Shown here: positions 9,249-17,918 of the stretch, one piece after another
Layout of the letters: each line of letters opens with the position of its first letter
Numbering within the stretch: position 1 is the first letter of the stretch
Assembly: GCA_964195425.1 (NCBI GenBank)
Contig: CAXMOM010000031.1
Span: 62,001 to 126,000, forward strand
Reading direction: 5' to 3'
Source of the DNA: Glaciecola sp964195425
GTDB taxonomy: Bacteria > Pseudomonadota > Gammaproteobacteria > Enterobacterales > Alteromonadaceae
DNA: 64,000 bases
Made by a program: the position numbers and the translations under genes
Notes under the pieces: model-generated
What the model was told of the DNA's origin: nothing
What the model saw: the letters and a program-made list of their open reading frames with translations, nothing else
The model's database searches: none

Positions 9249-9839
9249 TTAGCTTAAGTAATGCTCGCGAATATGTGCCCAATGCTCAGTAAACTGTTGG
9301 GTAGGGCGGCGTTGAAATTGGCTGCGTACATATTGGTTAATTTTACCATCTACAAAGCAAATTAGCATATTGGCGAGTAGGGCTTCGTCTACCACTGCCG
9401 CTTTGCCCTCGCGTAACTTACGCTCTCGCAGTATTTGTTTAATTTGTATTTCCAGACGGTCAAATAGCTGTGCTATGCGTTCACGTAAACGCTCTTGTTC
9501 GCCCATAAGCGCATCGCCGTTTAAGATGCGTGTTATGCCAGGGTTTTTTTCTGCAAAACCCAAAATAAGATGTAAAATTAACTGACAGCGATTGGCTGCG
9601 TCTTTTTCATCGGCAATAATTTTATTGATGCGTGAGAAAAGGGTGTCTTCAATAAAGTCAATTAGGCCTTCAAACATACGGGCTTTGCTAGGAAAATGCC
9701 GATATAAAGCGGCTTCTGACACGCCTACGTTTGCAGCTAACTTAGCGGTGGTTATGCGTTGTCCATGATGCGTTTCTAACATTCCCGCAAGCGCTTGAAG
9801 AATTTGCGCCTTGCGGTTTGTCTTTTTAGGTGATGGCAT
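9249..9839 (-). CDS. slmA: Nucleoid occlusion factor SlmA (TetR family)
   Basis: 196 residues from ATG 9839, starting MPSPKKTNRKAQILQALAGM, the standard SlmA length; an upstream in-frame start at 9890 would add 17 atypical residues. The TetR helix-turn-helix is at about 28-55 (ITTAKLAANVGVSEAALYRH), followed by the SlmA-type all-helical domain with GDALMGEQERLRERI and CFVDGKINQYVRSQF. By family knowledge SlmA binds chromosomal SBS sites and FtsZ to block division over the nucleoid. It sits downstream of coaBC on the same strand, the gene order conserved in gammaproteobacteria. Confidence 0.95.
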   Translation of the reverse strand: MPSPKKTNRKAQILQALAGMLETHHGQRITTAKLAANVGVSEAALYRHFPSKARMFEGLIDFIEDTLFSRINKIIADEKDAANRCQLILHLILGFAEKNPGITRILNGDALMGEQERLRERIAQLFDRLEIQIKQILRERKLREGKAAVVDEALLANMLICFVDGKINQYVRSQFQRRPTQQFTEHWAHIREHYLS

Positions 9840-9931
9840 GATAAAAGTCTTCTTATTATGTGTGTTGTAGCAGGCTTTTACAAAAGCCATTAGATAAGTG
9901 TTTTGAACACTACCGTAAAGAAAACATGTAG

Positions 9932-11143
9932 TTAGCTACAACTGTATTCTTTATGCACTAGTTTCAACAGCTCCATCGCAAGTAAGTCTTTACTATTTGG
10001 TGCTAAGTGCTGCGTGTTGTTGTGAGTTAAAACTATAAGCGCGTTTCGATCAGAATTAAAGCCTAAATCTGCATTAGATACATCATTTGCTGCAATCATG
10101 TTCAATTTTTTCTTTTCTAATTTAGATTTTGCATAAGATTCAAGGTTTTGCGTTTCGGCTGCGAATCCGACTGTAAAAGGTGGATTTTCCAAAAAAGCGA
10201 CACTTTTTAAGATATCGGGGTTTTGGGTCAAGCTTAAAGTAATATCTTCACCCTGTTTTTTGAGTTTTTGTTCACTTACTTTGTCTATTTTATAATCGGC
10301 GACTGCTGCACAGGCAATAAAAATGTCTTGCTGGTTAATGTTTTCATGAACCGCGCTAAGCATATCGTGAGCGCTAATTATATCTTTGCGCATCACATTT
10401 GATGGTGTTGGTAGTGACACTGGTCCTGCAACTAAGGTAACGGTTGCACCCAGTTGCTGCGCTGCCTTGGCGATGGCAAATCCCATCTTGCCTGAACTAT
10501 GGTTGCTAATGTAACGCACAGGGTCAATTTCTTCACGGGTAGGTCCAGCGGTTATCATAATGTGTTTATCTTTGAACAGCGCTTCAATAGCTGAGGATGC
10601 ATGAGCAAATTCATCAATTGCGTCGGCCAGTTCTTGCGGTTCAAGCATGCGGCCATATCCTAAGTCGCCACAGGCTTGCTCACCTGCTGAGGGGCCTAAA
10701 ATATTAGCGCCTCGTGAGCTTAAGGTATTCATGTTTTGCGTCGTTGCTGCGGCAGCCCACATTTGTTGATTCATGGCTGGAGCAATAAATAACGGCGCAG
10801 TAGTGGCTAATGCAAGCGTTGTCAGTAAATCGTCGGCCAAGCCATGCGCTAACTTGGCAATGGTATTAGCGGTGGCGGGCGCGACTAAAAAATAATCAGC
10901 CCAGCGTGCAAGTTCAATATGGCCCATACCTGCTTCTGCGTCTTCATCGAGTAAATGAGTACTAACTTTATTCCCCGAGACGGCTTGAAGCGACAGGGCA
11001 CTCACAAAGTGGGTGGCAGAATCGGTAAGTACTACCCGAACATTTGCACCTTTTGCGGTTAGTTTACGGACTAAATCGGGTGTTTTATACGCCGCTATAC
11101 CGCCACTAACACCTAATAAAACGTTCTTTTGTTCAAGTTGCAT
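9932..11143 (-). CDS. coaBC: Bifunctional phosphopantothenoylcysteine decarboxylase/synthetase CoaBC
   Basis: 403 residues from ATG 11143 (a GTG three codons earlier is equally possible). The N-terminal flavoprotein CoaC domain has GVSGGIAAYK, ARWADYFLVAPATANT and the active-site PAMNQQMW. The C-terminal CoaB domain has ITAGPTREEIDPVR followed by the NHSSGKMG signature. Together they convert 4'-phosphopantothenate and cysteine to 4'-phosphopantetheine on the route to coenzyme A. coaD, encoding the next step, is in this window at 16.5 kb. radC is divergent. Confidence 0.97.
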   Translation of the reverse strand: MQLEQKNVLLGVSGGIAAYKTPDLVRKLTAKGANVRVVLTDSATHFVSALSLQAVSGNKVSTHLLDEDAEAGMGHIELARWADYFLVAPATANTIAKLAHGLADDLLTTLALATTAPLFIAPAMNQQMWAAAATTQNMNTLSSRGANILGPSAGEQACGDLGYGRMLEPQELADAIDEFAHASSAIEALFKDKHIMITAGPTREEIDPVRYISNHSSGKMGFAIAKAAQQLGATVTLVAGPVSLPTPSNVMRKDIISAHDMLSAVHENINQQDIFIACAAVADYKIDKVSEQKLKKQGEDITLSLTQNPDILKSVAFLENPPFTVGFAAETQNLESYAKSKLEKKKLNMIAANDVSNADLGFNSDRNALIVLTHNNTQHLAPNSKDLLAMELLKLVHKEYSCS

Positions 11144-11223
11144 ATTGGCCACAGATAAGTATTAATAAACAAGGTTTATTTTCAATACTGATATTAAACC
11201 ATTGTTAACCAAGGAATGGAAAC

Positions 11224-11898
11224 ATGAAAATTCAAGATTGGCCATTACACGAGCGTCCGCGCGAAAAATTACTGCAATTTGGTGCGCAAACACTTTCCGA
11301 TGCAGAGCTCCTCGCCATCCTAATCAATACCGGCATAAAAGGAAAGTCGGCGGTAGAACTCGCCCGAATTGCCATCAATCAATTCGGTGGCGTGCAGGCA
11401 TTGCTGTTTGCATCAAAACCACAGCTGACAAAGTTACCCGGACTAGGGCAGGCTAAATTTGCATTATTGCAAGCGTGTACAGAGCTATTTAAACGCGGTA
11501 TGGCAGAGAAGTTAACAGCGCAAAATAGCTTCACAAGTGCCGATACTGCTTCTGATTATTTACGCGCTCAGCTTGCTCAGCAAAAGCGTGAAGTGTTTGC
11601 CATGCTAATGCTCGACAGCCAGCATCAGCTAATTGCATACCGAGAAATGTTTAAGGGAACGATTAATAGCGCTGCAGTTTATCCGCGTGAATTAGTTAAA
11701 CAAGCTATGGATGATAATGCCGCGGCTGTTATACTGGCGCACAATCATCCAAGTGGCATTGCTGAGCCCTCGCAGGCCGACATTCAAATTACTCAGAGGA
11801 TTAAACAAGCGTTTGCTCTTGTTGACGTAACGGTGCTCGATCACTTTGTTATTGGGCATTCAAGTGCTGTATCTTTCGCACAGCGAGGATTGCTGTGA
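11224..11898 (+). CDS. radC: RadC family JAB1/MPN domain protein
   Basis: 224 residues. An N-terminal UPF0758 helix-hairpin-helix-like region (LTKLPGLGQAKFALLQA) is followed by the MPN/JAMM domain with the metal motif HNHPSG at 173-178 and a following Asp in EPSQAD. AAGGAATGGAAAC precedes the ATG. RadC is widely conserved next to coaBC and rpmBG as here. Its historic DNA-repair role is doubtful and the biochemical function is unresolved. Length is normal for the family. Confidence 0.95.
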   Translation: MKIQDWPLHERPREKLLQFGAQTLSDAELLAILINTGIKGKSAVELARIAINQFGGVQALLFASKPQLTKLPGLGQAKFALLQACTELFKRGMAEKLTAQNSFTSADTASDYLRAQLAQQKREVFAMLMLDSQHQLIAYREMFKGTINSAAVYPRELVKQAMDDNAAAVILAHNHPSGIAEPSQADIQITQRIKQAFALVDVTVLDHFVIGHSSAVSFAQRGLL

Positions 11899-11929
11899 AA
11901 AATAGTTATGTCTTTTTGATCGAAAATGT

Positions 11930-11958
11930 TTGTATTTTGTGCTTGTTTACTGTATAAA
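11930..11958 (+). promoter_or_regulatory. Sigma-70-type promoter of rpmB-rpmG
   Basis: TTGTAT at 11930-11935 and TATAAA at 11953-11958 with a 17-base spacer, about 80 bases upstream of rpmB. This is a good match to the housekeeping consensus for a ribosomal-protein operon. Confidence 0.65.
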
Positions 11959-12040
11959 ATGCGCCCTCTTAATTAACCACGTTTAACCGCAAAACTGTTT
12001 GCAGATGTTAAACGATATAACAGTTGTTCTGGAGACTAAA

Positions 12041-12277
12041 ATGTCTAAAATTTGTATAGTAACTGGTAAGCGTCCTATGGTCGGTAACAACCGTTCACAC
12101 GCTAGAAACGCGACTCGTCGTCGTTTTTTACCAAATCTTCACACTCATCGTTTTTGGGTTGAGAGCGAAGGTTGTTTCGTTAAGCTTCGCCTATCGACTA
12201 AAGGTATGCGTATTATTGATAAAAAGGGTATTGATACAGTTTTAGCTGATATCCGTGCTCGTGGCGAAAAAATTTAA
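12041..12277 (+). CDS. rpmB: 50S ribosomal protein L28
   Basis: 78 residues, the standard L28 length, starting MSKICIVTGKRPMVGNN and keeping the SHARNATRRRFLPNLHTHRFW core. The start at 12041 is preceded by TGGAGACTAAA; an in-frame ATG at 11999 would add 14 residues not found in L28. It is part of the large ribosomal subunit and is followed 13 bases later by rpmG. Confidence 0.98.
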   Translation: MSKICIVTGKRPMVGNNRSHARNATRRRFLPNLHTHRFWVESEGCFVKLRLSTKGMRIIDKKGIDTVLADIRARGEKI

Positions 12278-12290
12278 GGAATCTGAATTA

Positions 12291-12445
12291 TGCGCGAAAA
12301 AATTAAATTAGTGTCATCTGCGGGTACAGGTTTTTACTACACCACAGACAAAAACAAACGCAACATGCCTGGCAAAATGGAGATCAAAAAGTTTGATCCT
12401 AAAATTCGCCAGCACGTGATGTTTAAAGAAGCTAAAATCAAGTAA
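12291..12445 (+). pseudogene. rpmG: 50S ribosomal protein L33 gene with one-base frameshift
   Basis: From GTG at 12311 onward the reading frame gives a textbook L33 (SSAGTGFYYTTDKNKRNMPG ... HVMFKEAKIK) ending at TAA 12443-12445. The expected start ATG CGC GAA (12291) is present with ribosome site AAGGA, but the following A run has five A where six are needed to read MREKIKLVSS. As given, the frame started at ATG reads MREKLN and stops at TAG. The span of 155 bases is one short of the expected 156. Either a real deletion in a homopolymer or a sequencing/assembly error. Confidence 0.85.
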
Positions 12446-12553
12446 TTGATATTCAAGCAGCAAGCAGTTAATTGCTAGTTTGCGGGTTTAATTGATTTGT
12501 CTCCACATTGATTCGCAACATAGTTTGCTTGCCTCTTAAAAGCATAATAAAAC

Positions 12554-12577
12554 CCCAGCTAAATGCTGGGTTTTTTG
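12554..12577 (+). terminator. Rho-independent terminator of rpmB-rpmG
   Basis: Stem CCCAGC / GCTGGG (12554-12559, 12565-12570) with loop TAAAT, followed by TTTTTTG. It is about 110 bases after the rpmG stop. Confidence 0.9.
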
Positions 12578-12655
12578 TTTTTGCACACACAATGCTTTTA
12601 TATATTTTAGTCTTAGAAACACCGCGGGTCTGCAAAGCTTATATCGCTGAGCATT

Positions 12656-13303
12656 TCACTCAACTCTAATATTATCTAAATAGAATTCGAACTCTCCTTC
12701 GTCGGGACCCGCTAAAAAGGAAAAACCCGATACCACTTTAGTATTTAAGCCAATAAACCCAGCTAAGGGCAATTTAATAGTTTGCCATTGATCACTTACT
12801 TGAAAGCTTTGACTTGGTGGTATACGGGCTGCTGTAACATCAAAGCTCATTACTCTATATGTCCCTGCGCTGCCCTTAACGTCAAAAACAAGGTTGGTAA
12901 ATTCAGATATATCTTTTCCCTCAACCGGCAGCACGGAGTCGCCAACAGCAGCGCCTGCCCATGGGTAAGGAAAGCCAGCGTTGACTATGGCTTTAACCTT
13001 TAATACGCCATTATCCTCATTGCTGAGGCTACTAAGGGCACTTGGCATGGCTACTACTTCAATACTGCCTTGAGATTTACCGTTAGCCATGCTGTCGTCG
13101 TACAAGCTCCAGATGAAATTATTGATACTCCCTAGACCATCTGAATTTGTCTCATTTTTTGAAAAATCGCCGAGTATTTCTATTGATGCATCGGTTTGCC
13201 GCTTACTAGCAGCAGGCGTATTTTGTGTAGGTAAGTTAAGGACTAAAATAACTAGCCCTGTAATAACAATCGCTGTGGCAAGTAAAAATATGTATCGAAT
13301 CAT
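12656..13303 (-). CDS. CIA30/CBM11-like domain protein with N-terminal membrane anchor
   Basis: 215 residues. A hydrophobic segment at about 4-24 (signal anchor) is followed by a jelly-roll domain of the CIA30 (NDUFAF1)/galactose-binding type. Visible features are SINNFIWSLYDDSMANGKS, YPWAGAAVG, DVKGSAGTYRVMSF and the terminal EFYLDNIRVE, the usual end of this fold. The likely location is the periplasmic face of the membrane. It is the last gene of a unit with an ABC-2 permease and its ATPase (24-base gap to the permease), so it may be an accessory or substrate-contact protein of that exporter. Substrate unknown. Confidence 0.75.
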   Translation of the reverse strand: MIRYIFLLATAIVITGLVILVLNLPTQNTPAASKRQTDASIEILGDFSKNETNSDGLGSINNFIWSLYDDSMANGKSQGSIEVVAMPSALSSLSNEDNGVLKVKAIVNAGFPYPWAGAAVGDSVLPVEGKDISEFTNLVFDVKGSAGTYRVMSFDVTAARIPPSQSFQVSDQWQTIKLPLAGFIGLNTKVVSGFSFLAGPDEGEFEFYLDNIRVE

Positions 13304-13327
13304 GATTTTTCTCCTGTGTTAATGGGC

Positions 13328-14071
13328 TTATGCGCTGCGTTGTTTAGTCCATGCTAGTGCAGTTGCACCTAATAAAACCATTGTCATTAAGCTTATCGCG
13401 ATAAGATTATAGGTAATATTTCGCTGCCCCGGTGCGCCTGAAACACATAATGCAATCTCGCTTAAATGATAGGTAGGTAAAAACTGGGCAAATGTTCGCA
13501 GGCCCTCTGGATACAACATGATAGGAATCCAAAGGCCGCCCAAGGAGGCAAAGGTTAGGAACAATAAGTTTGATACTGCAACGGCCGCATTTCCATTACA
13601 TAAAAACCCTATGCATAGGCCAATCAGTATGAAGGGGAAGGTGGCTAATATATGCGTAATTAATAACAGCGCCCACGTTGGTGTAGGCATTGCCACGCCT
13701 GCTCCAAAGCCTGCTACTGCGTATATGATGGCTACCGACATGCTCGAGAATAAAAGGGTAGAACATACTTTTGCGCCGATATAGCTAAAGCCTCGACTTG
13801 GCGCAGCGCGTTTAAGTGACAGCCAGCCTTCGTCTCGTTCGTTTGCCACGGTAATACCAAAACTAAACACCGCTGGCCCCATTACGGCAAATACGCCATA
13901 TGTTGCTAAGAGGTAAGCTGCGCTGCTGGCGTTTCGTGGCAGTACAATTGCAAACAGCACATAAAATGCGACAGGCATGCCTAAGGTAGGGATAATAAAT
14001 TCAGGTGCACGCAATGCTTTAAGCAGCTCTGCACCGGCTTCAAGTCTGAACGACTGCATTATGTTATTCAT
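13328..14071 (-). CDS. ABC-2 type exporter permease
   Basis: 247 residues with six predicted membrane helices in the ABC-2 pattern (PEFIIPTLGMPVAFYVLFA ... VMGPAVFSFGITVANERDEG ... FASLGGLWIPIMLYPEGLRT). The conserved NERDEGWLSLKRAAPSR loop contacts the ATPase in this family. Its start overlaps the end of the ATPase gene by four bases (ATGA), indicating translational coupling. Because the ATPase gene carries a stop codon, the exporter may be inactive. Confidence 0.9.
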   Translation of the reverse strand: MNNIMQSFRLEAGAELLKALRAPEFIIPTLGMPVAFYVLFAIVLPRNASSAAYLLATYGVFAVMGPAVFSFGITVANERDEGWLSLKRAAPSRGFSYIGAKVCSTLLFSSMSVAIIYAVAGFGAGVAMPTPTWALLLITHILATFPFILIGLCIGFLCNGNAAVAVSNLLFLTFASLGGLWIPIMLYPEGLRTFAQFLPTYHLSEIALCVSGAPGQRNITYNLIAISLMTMVLLGATALAWTKQRSA

Positions 14072-15003
14072 TTTATTTGTCCTTTTTCACTAGGCGCAGA
14101 GGCGGTTAATTCACTGAAGATATCCTCTAATTTTGGTTGGCTAACGCTAAGGTCGCTTAATTTTGGATCTAAACCCAATAACTCGGTTAATGTTTGATTG
14201 ACTAAAGTGGTGCGTAACTCACTAAAACGCCCAGACATAGACACCGTACCTACGCTGCTTAACTTTCGTAAGACGTCTTGTAAAACGCTGGTTTGGCAAC
14301 GCACTATAGTTCCGCTAACCTCATTGTGAATGTCATCAGGTGCAGCATCAGCCACAATTTTGCCAGCATTCATTACCATTATTTTGTCGGCTAGGTTGTC
14401 AGCCTCTTCCAAATAGTGTGTGGTAAGCACAATGGTTTTGCCTTTCATCGCACATTCTCTAATAACAGACTACAAGTTGCGCCTAGCATCAATATCTAAG
14501 CCGGTGGTAGGTTCGTCTAGGAAGATAAGCTGGGGGTCACCCACAACCGCGAGGGCAAATTGTGCTCTGCGCTTTTGCCCACCAGATAACTTTTTGTAGC
14601 GTTTATGTACAAAGCGACCTAGGTCACACATATCAATAGTTTGGTCTACTGAAAAAGGTGCGGGATAATAGCTAGCAAATAATTGAATGTGCTCTTTTAC
14701 AGTAAGTGATTCAGGTAAATCAGAGTCTTGCAGAATTACGCCGGTTTGTTGCTTGGCTTTTAATGAACCCGGGTTATGCCCCATGGTTTGTAAATATCCA
14801 GAGCTTATTTTTTCTAAGCCTAAGGCGCATTTTATTAATGAGGTTTTCCCGGCGCCGTTTTGCCCTAAAATAGCAAATACGCCTGCACCTGAAATGTTCA
14901 AATCTAGGCCAGCAAGGGCTTCTACGTTGCCGTAAGATTTTTTTAAACCTGTGGCGACGAGTCTTGATGCGTTGTTAATGTTAAAGTCTATGTTGTTACC
15001 CAT
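14068..15003 (-). pseudogene. ABC-2 exporter ATPase gene interrupted by an in-frame amber codon
   Basis: Read through, this is a typical 311-codon ABC ATPase: Walker A GQNGAGKTS, signature LSGGQKRRAQ, Walker B LIFLDEPTTGLD, then after the lesion the H-loop LTTHYLEEAD. The sequence runs DIDARRNL-TAG-SVIRECAMKGK at 14470-14472, in the place where relatives have Trp (LW), so one G-to-A change (TGG to TAG) explains it. No shift of frame occurs and nothing else looks damaged. The truncated 177-residue product would lack the H-loop His. Restart at ATG 14448 would give only the C-terminus. Confidence 0.85.
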
Positions 15004-15152
15004 AGCGCTTAATCCTTAGTAGGCTACTGCTTAACGGGATAATTCTATAAACCCACATTTCGAACAAGTGTCAAAAGTCACCAATCACACATTTTCATTC
15101 GATTTTGTTATACTTCGCTTAAGTATTTGTTTACCAGTAGTTTATTTTCACC

Positions 15153-15641
15153 ATGCTAAGACTTTCTAAACGCACATGGAATAACGTCCTTATTTTTTCA
15201 ATGATAGGCCTAATTCTTGTTCTTAATATTGATACTTTCAGAAGCGACGGACCCACCGCGAGGTTGATTGTGCCTGAAGGCGAGTACATTATTAATATGC
15301 AAATTAATCAGGTTGAGCTAGAAAAAGCGGGTCCGCAGTGGCGCATCGATCCAAACGGAATTCAACCAAACGTGATGCCTACCGGCGAAAAACTACAAGA
15401 CATCGTAAAAGCGTGGCAACAAGCATATATTAGCCCTGCTGGAATGGAATTTGATAATGCTGTGTTTAGCACGCCAAGTTCCTTAGTGGTTATATCATTA
15501 GCCGGTGTTAACCAACCTACGGTTGTGGCCTTAAATATAGTTGAAAACCAGTTGTTTTTTGTCATCGACAAACAAATATACGTGTTAAATTCACCGGCTA
15601 TCCAACAATTGCTTGAACCTATAGTGCACGTTACCCAGTAA
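15153..15641 (+). CDS. Hypothetical single-pass membrane protein upstream of mutM
   Basis: 162 residues, not recognised. There is one N-terminal hydrophobic helix (VLIFSMIGLILVLNI, about 12-26) with a positively charged start, then a predicted extracytoplasmic domain with WRIDPNGIQPNVMPTGEKLQ and a beta-rich end. It lies 45 bases upstream of mutM on the same strand and is probably in its transcript. I recall similar small proteins beside mutM in Alteromonadales, but no function is known to me. Confidence 0.75.
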   Translation: MLRLSKRTWNNVLIFSMIGLILVLNIDTFRSDGPTARLIVPEGEYIINMQINQVELEKAGPQWRIDPNGIQPNVMPTGEKLQDIVKAWQQAYISPAGMEFDNAVFSTPSSLVVISLAGVNQPTVVALNIVENQLFFVIDKQIYVLNSPAIQQLLEPIVHVTQ

Positions 15642-15686
15642 CACAACACTGTAATAACACTTGCTAATAATGAATGGAAAAATACC

Positions 15687-16502
15687 TTGCCTGAATTACC
15701 TGAAGTAGAAGTCACCCGACTGGGTATATCCCCTTATTTGTTAAAACAAACGATTAAAAAAGTGCATGTGCATCATCGCCAGCTCAGATGGTTGGTGCCT
15801 CAGCAAGTGCACTTAACCGAAGGTTTGGTAATTAACGATGTGACGCGTCGCGCAAAATATTTGTTCATTCATACCGATGCCGGTGAGATGGTTTTGCATT
15901 TAGGTATGTCGGGTAAAATGCGTGTGGTAGATACAACGCTAGAACGCAAGAAGCATGACCATATTGAAATCGAATTACACTCGGGTAAAAAGCTTGTGTT
16001 AAACGACCCTCGTCGTTTTGGCAGCTGTTTATGGCAAGATGCAAAAAATAGCCAAGCACTTGCAATGTTGGGTAACTTAGGGCCTGAACCCCTTACCGAT
16101 GATTTTGATAATCAGCGTTTGTTTACGTTAAGTCGTGGTCGAAAAACGCCAGTGAAAAGCTTCATTATGGATAACTCAGTGGTGGTAGGTGTAGGCAATA
16201 TTTATGCTAATGAAAGCCTATTTAATACCGGCATAGATCCTCGCCGCGGGGCAGGGCGAGTTAGTCTAAAGCGCTATCAGTCGCTTACTGAACAAATTAA
16301 ACTAGTGTTGGCAAAGGCAATTGAACAAGGCGGCACTACCCTGCGAGATTTTGCGCAAGCTGATGGCAGTCCGGGCTATTTTGCTCAGCATCTACATGTG
16401 TATGGTAGAGCGGGAGAAGAATGTGACGTATGCAAAGCACCTATTCAGTCTAAAGTGATTGGTCAGCGCAACACTTTCTTTTGTAAAGTGTGTCAGCGCT
16501 AA
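15687..16502 (+). CDS. mutM: Formamidopyrimidine-DNA glycosylase (Fpg)
   Basis: 271 residues starting at TTG 15687, forced because mature MPELPEVEV must begin with catalytic Pro2-Glu3. ATGGAAAA lies about 8 bases upstream. Other family marks are LGMSGKMRV, NDPRRFGS, VGNIYANESLF and the C-terminal zinc finger CDVC...CKVC (about 250-270). It excises 8-oxoguanine and other oxidised purines and then cleaves the abasic site. Length is standard and coaD follows convergently. Confidence 0.97.
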   Translation: MPELPEVEVTRLGISPYLLKQTIKKVHVHHRQLRWLVPQQVHLTEGLVINDVTRRAKYLFIHTDAGEMVLHLGMSGKMRVVDTTLERKKHDHIEIELHSGKKLVLNDPRRFGSCLWQDAKNSQALAMLGNLGPEPLTDDFDNQRLFTLSRGRKTPVKSFIMDNSVVVGVGNIYANESLFNTGIDPRRGAGRVSLKRYQSLTEQIKLVLAKAIEQGGTTLRDFAQADGSPGYFAQHLHVYGRAGEECDVCKAPIQSKVIGQRNTFFCKVCQR

Positions 16503-16543
16503 CGAAGCTTTTGAGGTAAATAGAGACTAAGTGTGCGGGATAT

Positions 16544-17032
16544 TTATTCGTTGCCAAATTTCTCGTTTAGCGCTTTATAAACAATAGGATGACAAAACTG
16601 CGCTACATTCCCCTTATGCATAGCCACTTCTTTAACTATGGTAGACGATATAAAAGAGTTCTCCTCACAAGGCGTAAGAAACACACTTTCTAGGTCGGGG
16701 TTTAAACGTCTGTTCATATTCGCTAACTGAAATTCATATTCAAAATCACTCACCGCCCGTAAGCCTCTTATGAGTATGCCGGCATCATTGTTTTTGGCAA
16801 AGTCGGCGAGCAATCCCCTAAAGCCGGTTACTTTTACATTGTCTAACTTGGCACACACTTCAGTAATTAGCTGTACTCGCTCTTGTAACGAAAACAATGG
16901 CCGCTTGCTGGGGTTAGAGGCAATTGCCACTATTACTTCGTCGAACATGTTTGCGGCACGTTCAATTAAGTCGGCGTGTCCGTTAGTGATAGGATCGAAT
17001 GTACCTGGGTATATTGCACGTTGCTTTGACAT
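16544..17032 (-). CDS. coaD: Phosphopantetheine adenylyltransferase
   Basis: 162 residues, standard length. The nucleotidyltransferase motif YPGTFDPITNGHADLIERA is at the N-terminus (TxGH type: TNGH) and ISSTIVKEVAMHKG near the C-terminus, with GLRAVSDFEYEFQLANMNR between. It transfers AMP to 4'-phosphopantetheine, the penultimate step of coenzyme A synthesis. It is convergent with mutM, a pairing common in gammaproteobacteria. Confidence 0.98.
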   Translation of the reverse strand: MSKQRAIYPGTFDPITNGHADLIERAANMFDEVIVAIASNPSKRPLFSLQERVQLITEVCAKLDNVKVTGFRGLLADFAKNNDAGILIRGLRAVSDFEYEFQLANMNRRLNPDLESVFLTPCEENSFISSTIVKEVAMHKGNVAQFCHPIVYKALNEKFGNE

Positions 17033-17112
17033 AAGCTTGATTCCTTTGCTAGCAGCAGTGATAAATTACAAAACAGTGGATAATCCTAGACTCTTTGCAT
17101 GAGGATTGCTAG

Positions 17113-17838
17113 CTAGCATTTCTCATAAGCTATAAGCATTTGGTCCCAATCGTTTTGATGGTAATAATAGTGCTTGAATTTGCCCGCTTGTTTTAGCAGC
17201 GAACGTTTGAAACGTGCCAAATTAGCTTCTTTCCAGTCATCACCTTGTCTAATCTCACACTTATCAAAATCGAGCAAATGAATAGCTTGCGGGCCCGTTG
17301 GCCTATTCAATAAAACGTTCTTAACGTTAATGTCGCCATGAAATACCTGCGCATTGTGCATTTTTTTTAATTGCGTACCAATTTCATGCCAAGTGCTAAG
17401 CGATACCGGTTCAGATTGCAGTACTTCATGCAACTCAATAGTGTTTGGAATGACTTCGGTGATGATGTCGGCGGTGTAAAATATGCCTTTGCGGGTGACT
17501 TTGCCAGCGATAGGGCTTGGCACATTAACGTTTTTACTGTGTAGGTGTTGCAATACGCTAAGCTCTTCATAGCAGCGAGTGTTGGAAATGGTGTTAAAAA
17601 TAAACTTATCGTTTGAAAGCTTAGCGACTAATCCACCGCGTTTGTAGTGACGCAATACTAACTCTTTGTTGCCTAAAGAAAAAAAGTATACGGTACCTCG
17701 GCCTTGTGCAGTGCGGGTAACAAGCTCTTTTTGTTGCAAAAAATCAGCATTAAAGTGCTCACCACAAAGACCCAAGCCTTCGCCATTAGGCGTGAGTAAA
17801 AGTGTATAATTTTCAGATTCAGTAAGCTGTATTGTCAT
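17113..17838 (-). CDS. kdkA: 3-deoxy-D-manno-octulosonic acid (Kdo) kinase
   Basis: 241 residues of the KdkA/lipopolysaccharide kinase fold. Kinase-like motifs are visible: HGDINVKNVLLN (catalytic loop with Asp) and HLLDFDKCEIRQ (metal-binding DFD). The N-terminal RGTVYFFSLGNKELVLRHYKRGG is characteristic of KdkA. The enzyme phosphorylates Kdo in the lipopolysaccharide inner core at the cytoplasmic side of the membrane. The divergent glycosyltransferase 9 gene belongs to the same pathway. Confidence 0.92.
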   Translation of the reverse strand: MTIQLTESENYTLLLTPNGEGLGLCGEHFNADFLQQKELVTRTAQGRGTVYFFSLGNKELVLRHYKRGGLVAKLSNDKFIFNTISNTRCYEELSVLQHLHSKNVNVPSPIAGKVTRKGIFYTADIITEVIPNTIELHEVLQSEPVSLSTWHEIGTQLKKMHNAQVFHGDINVKNVLLNRPTGPQAIHLLDFDKCEIRQGDDWKEANLARFKRSLLKQAGKFKHYYYHQNDWDQMLIAYEKC

Positions 17839-17918
17839 TTGTTGTGTAAAAGGCTTTTATTTACCCTAAGTTGCGGTAACATAACAAAAAACATCACAAT
17901 AGACTAACGGAACACTTT

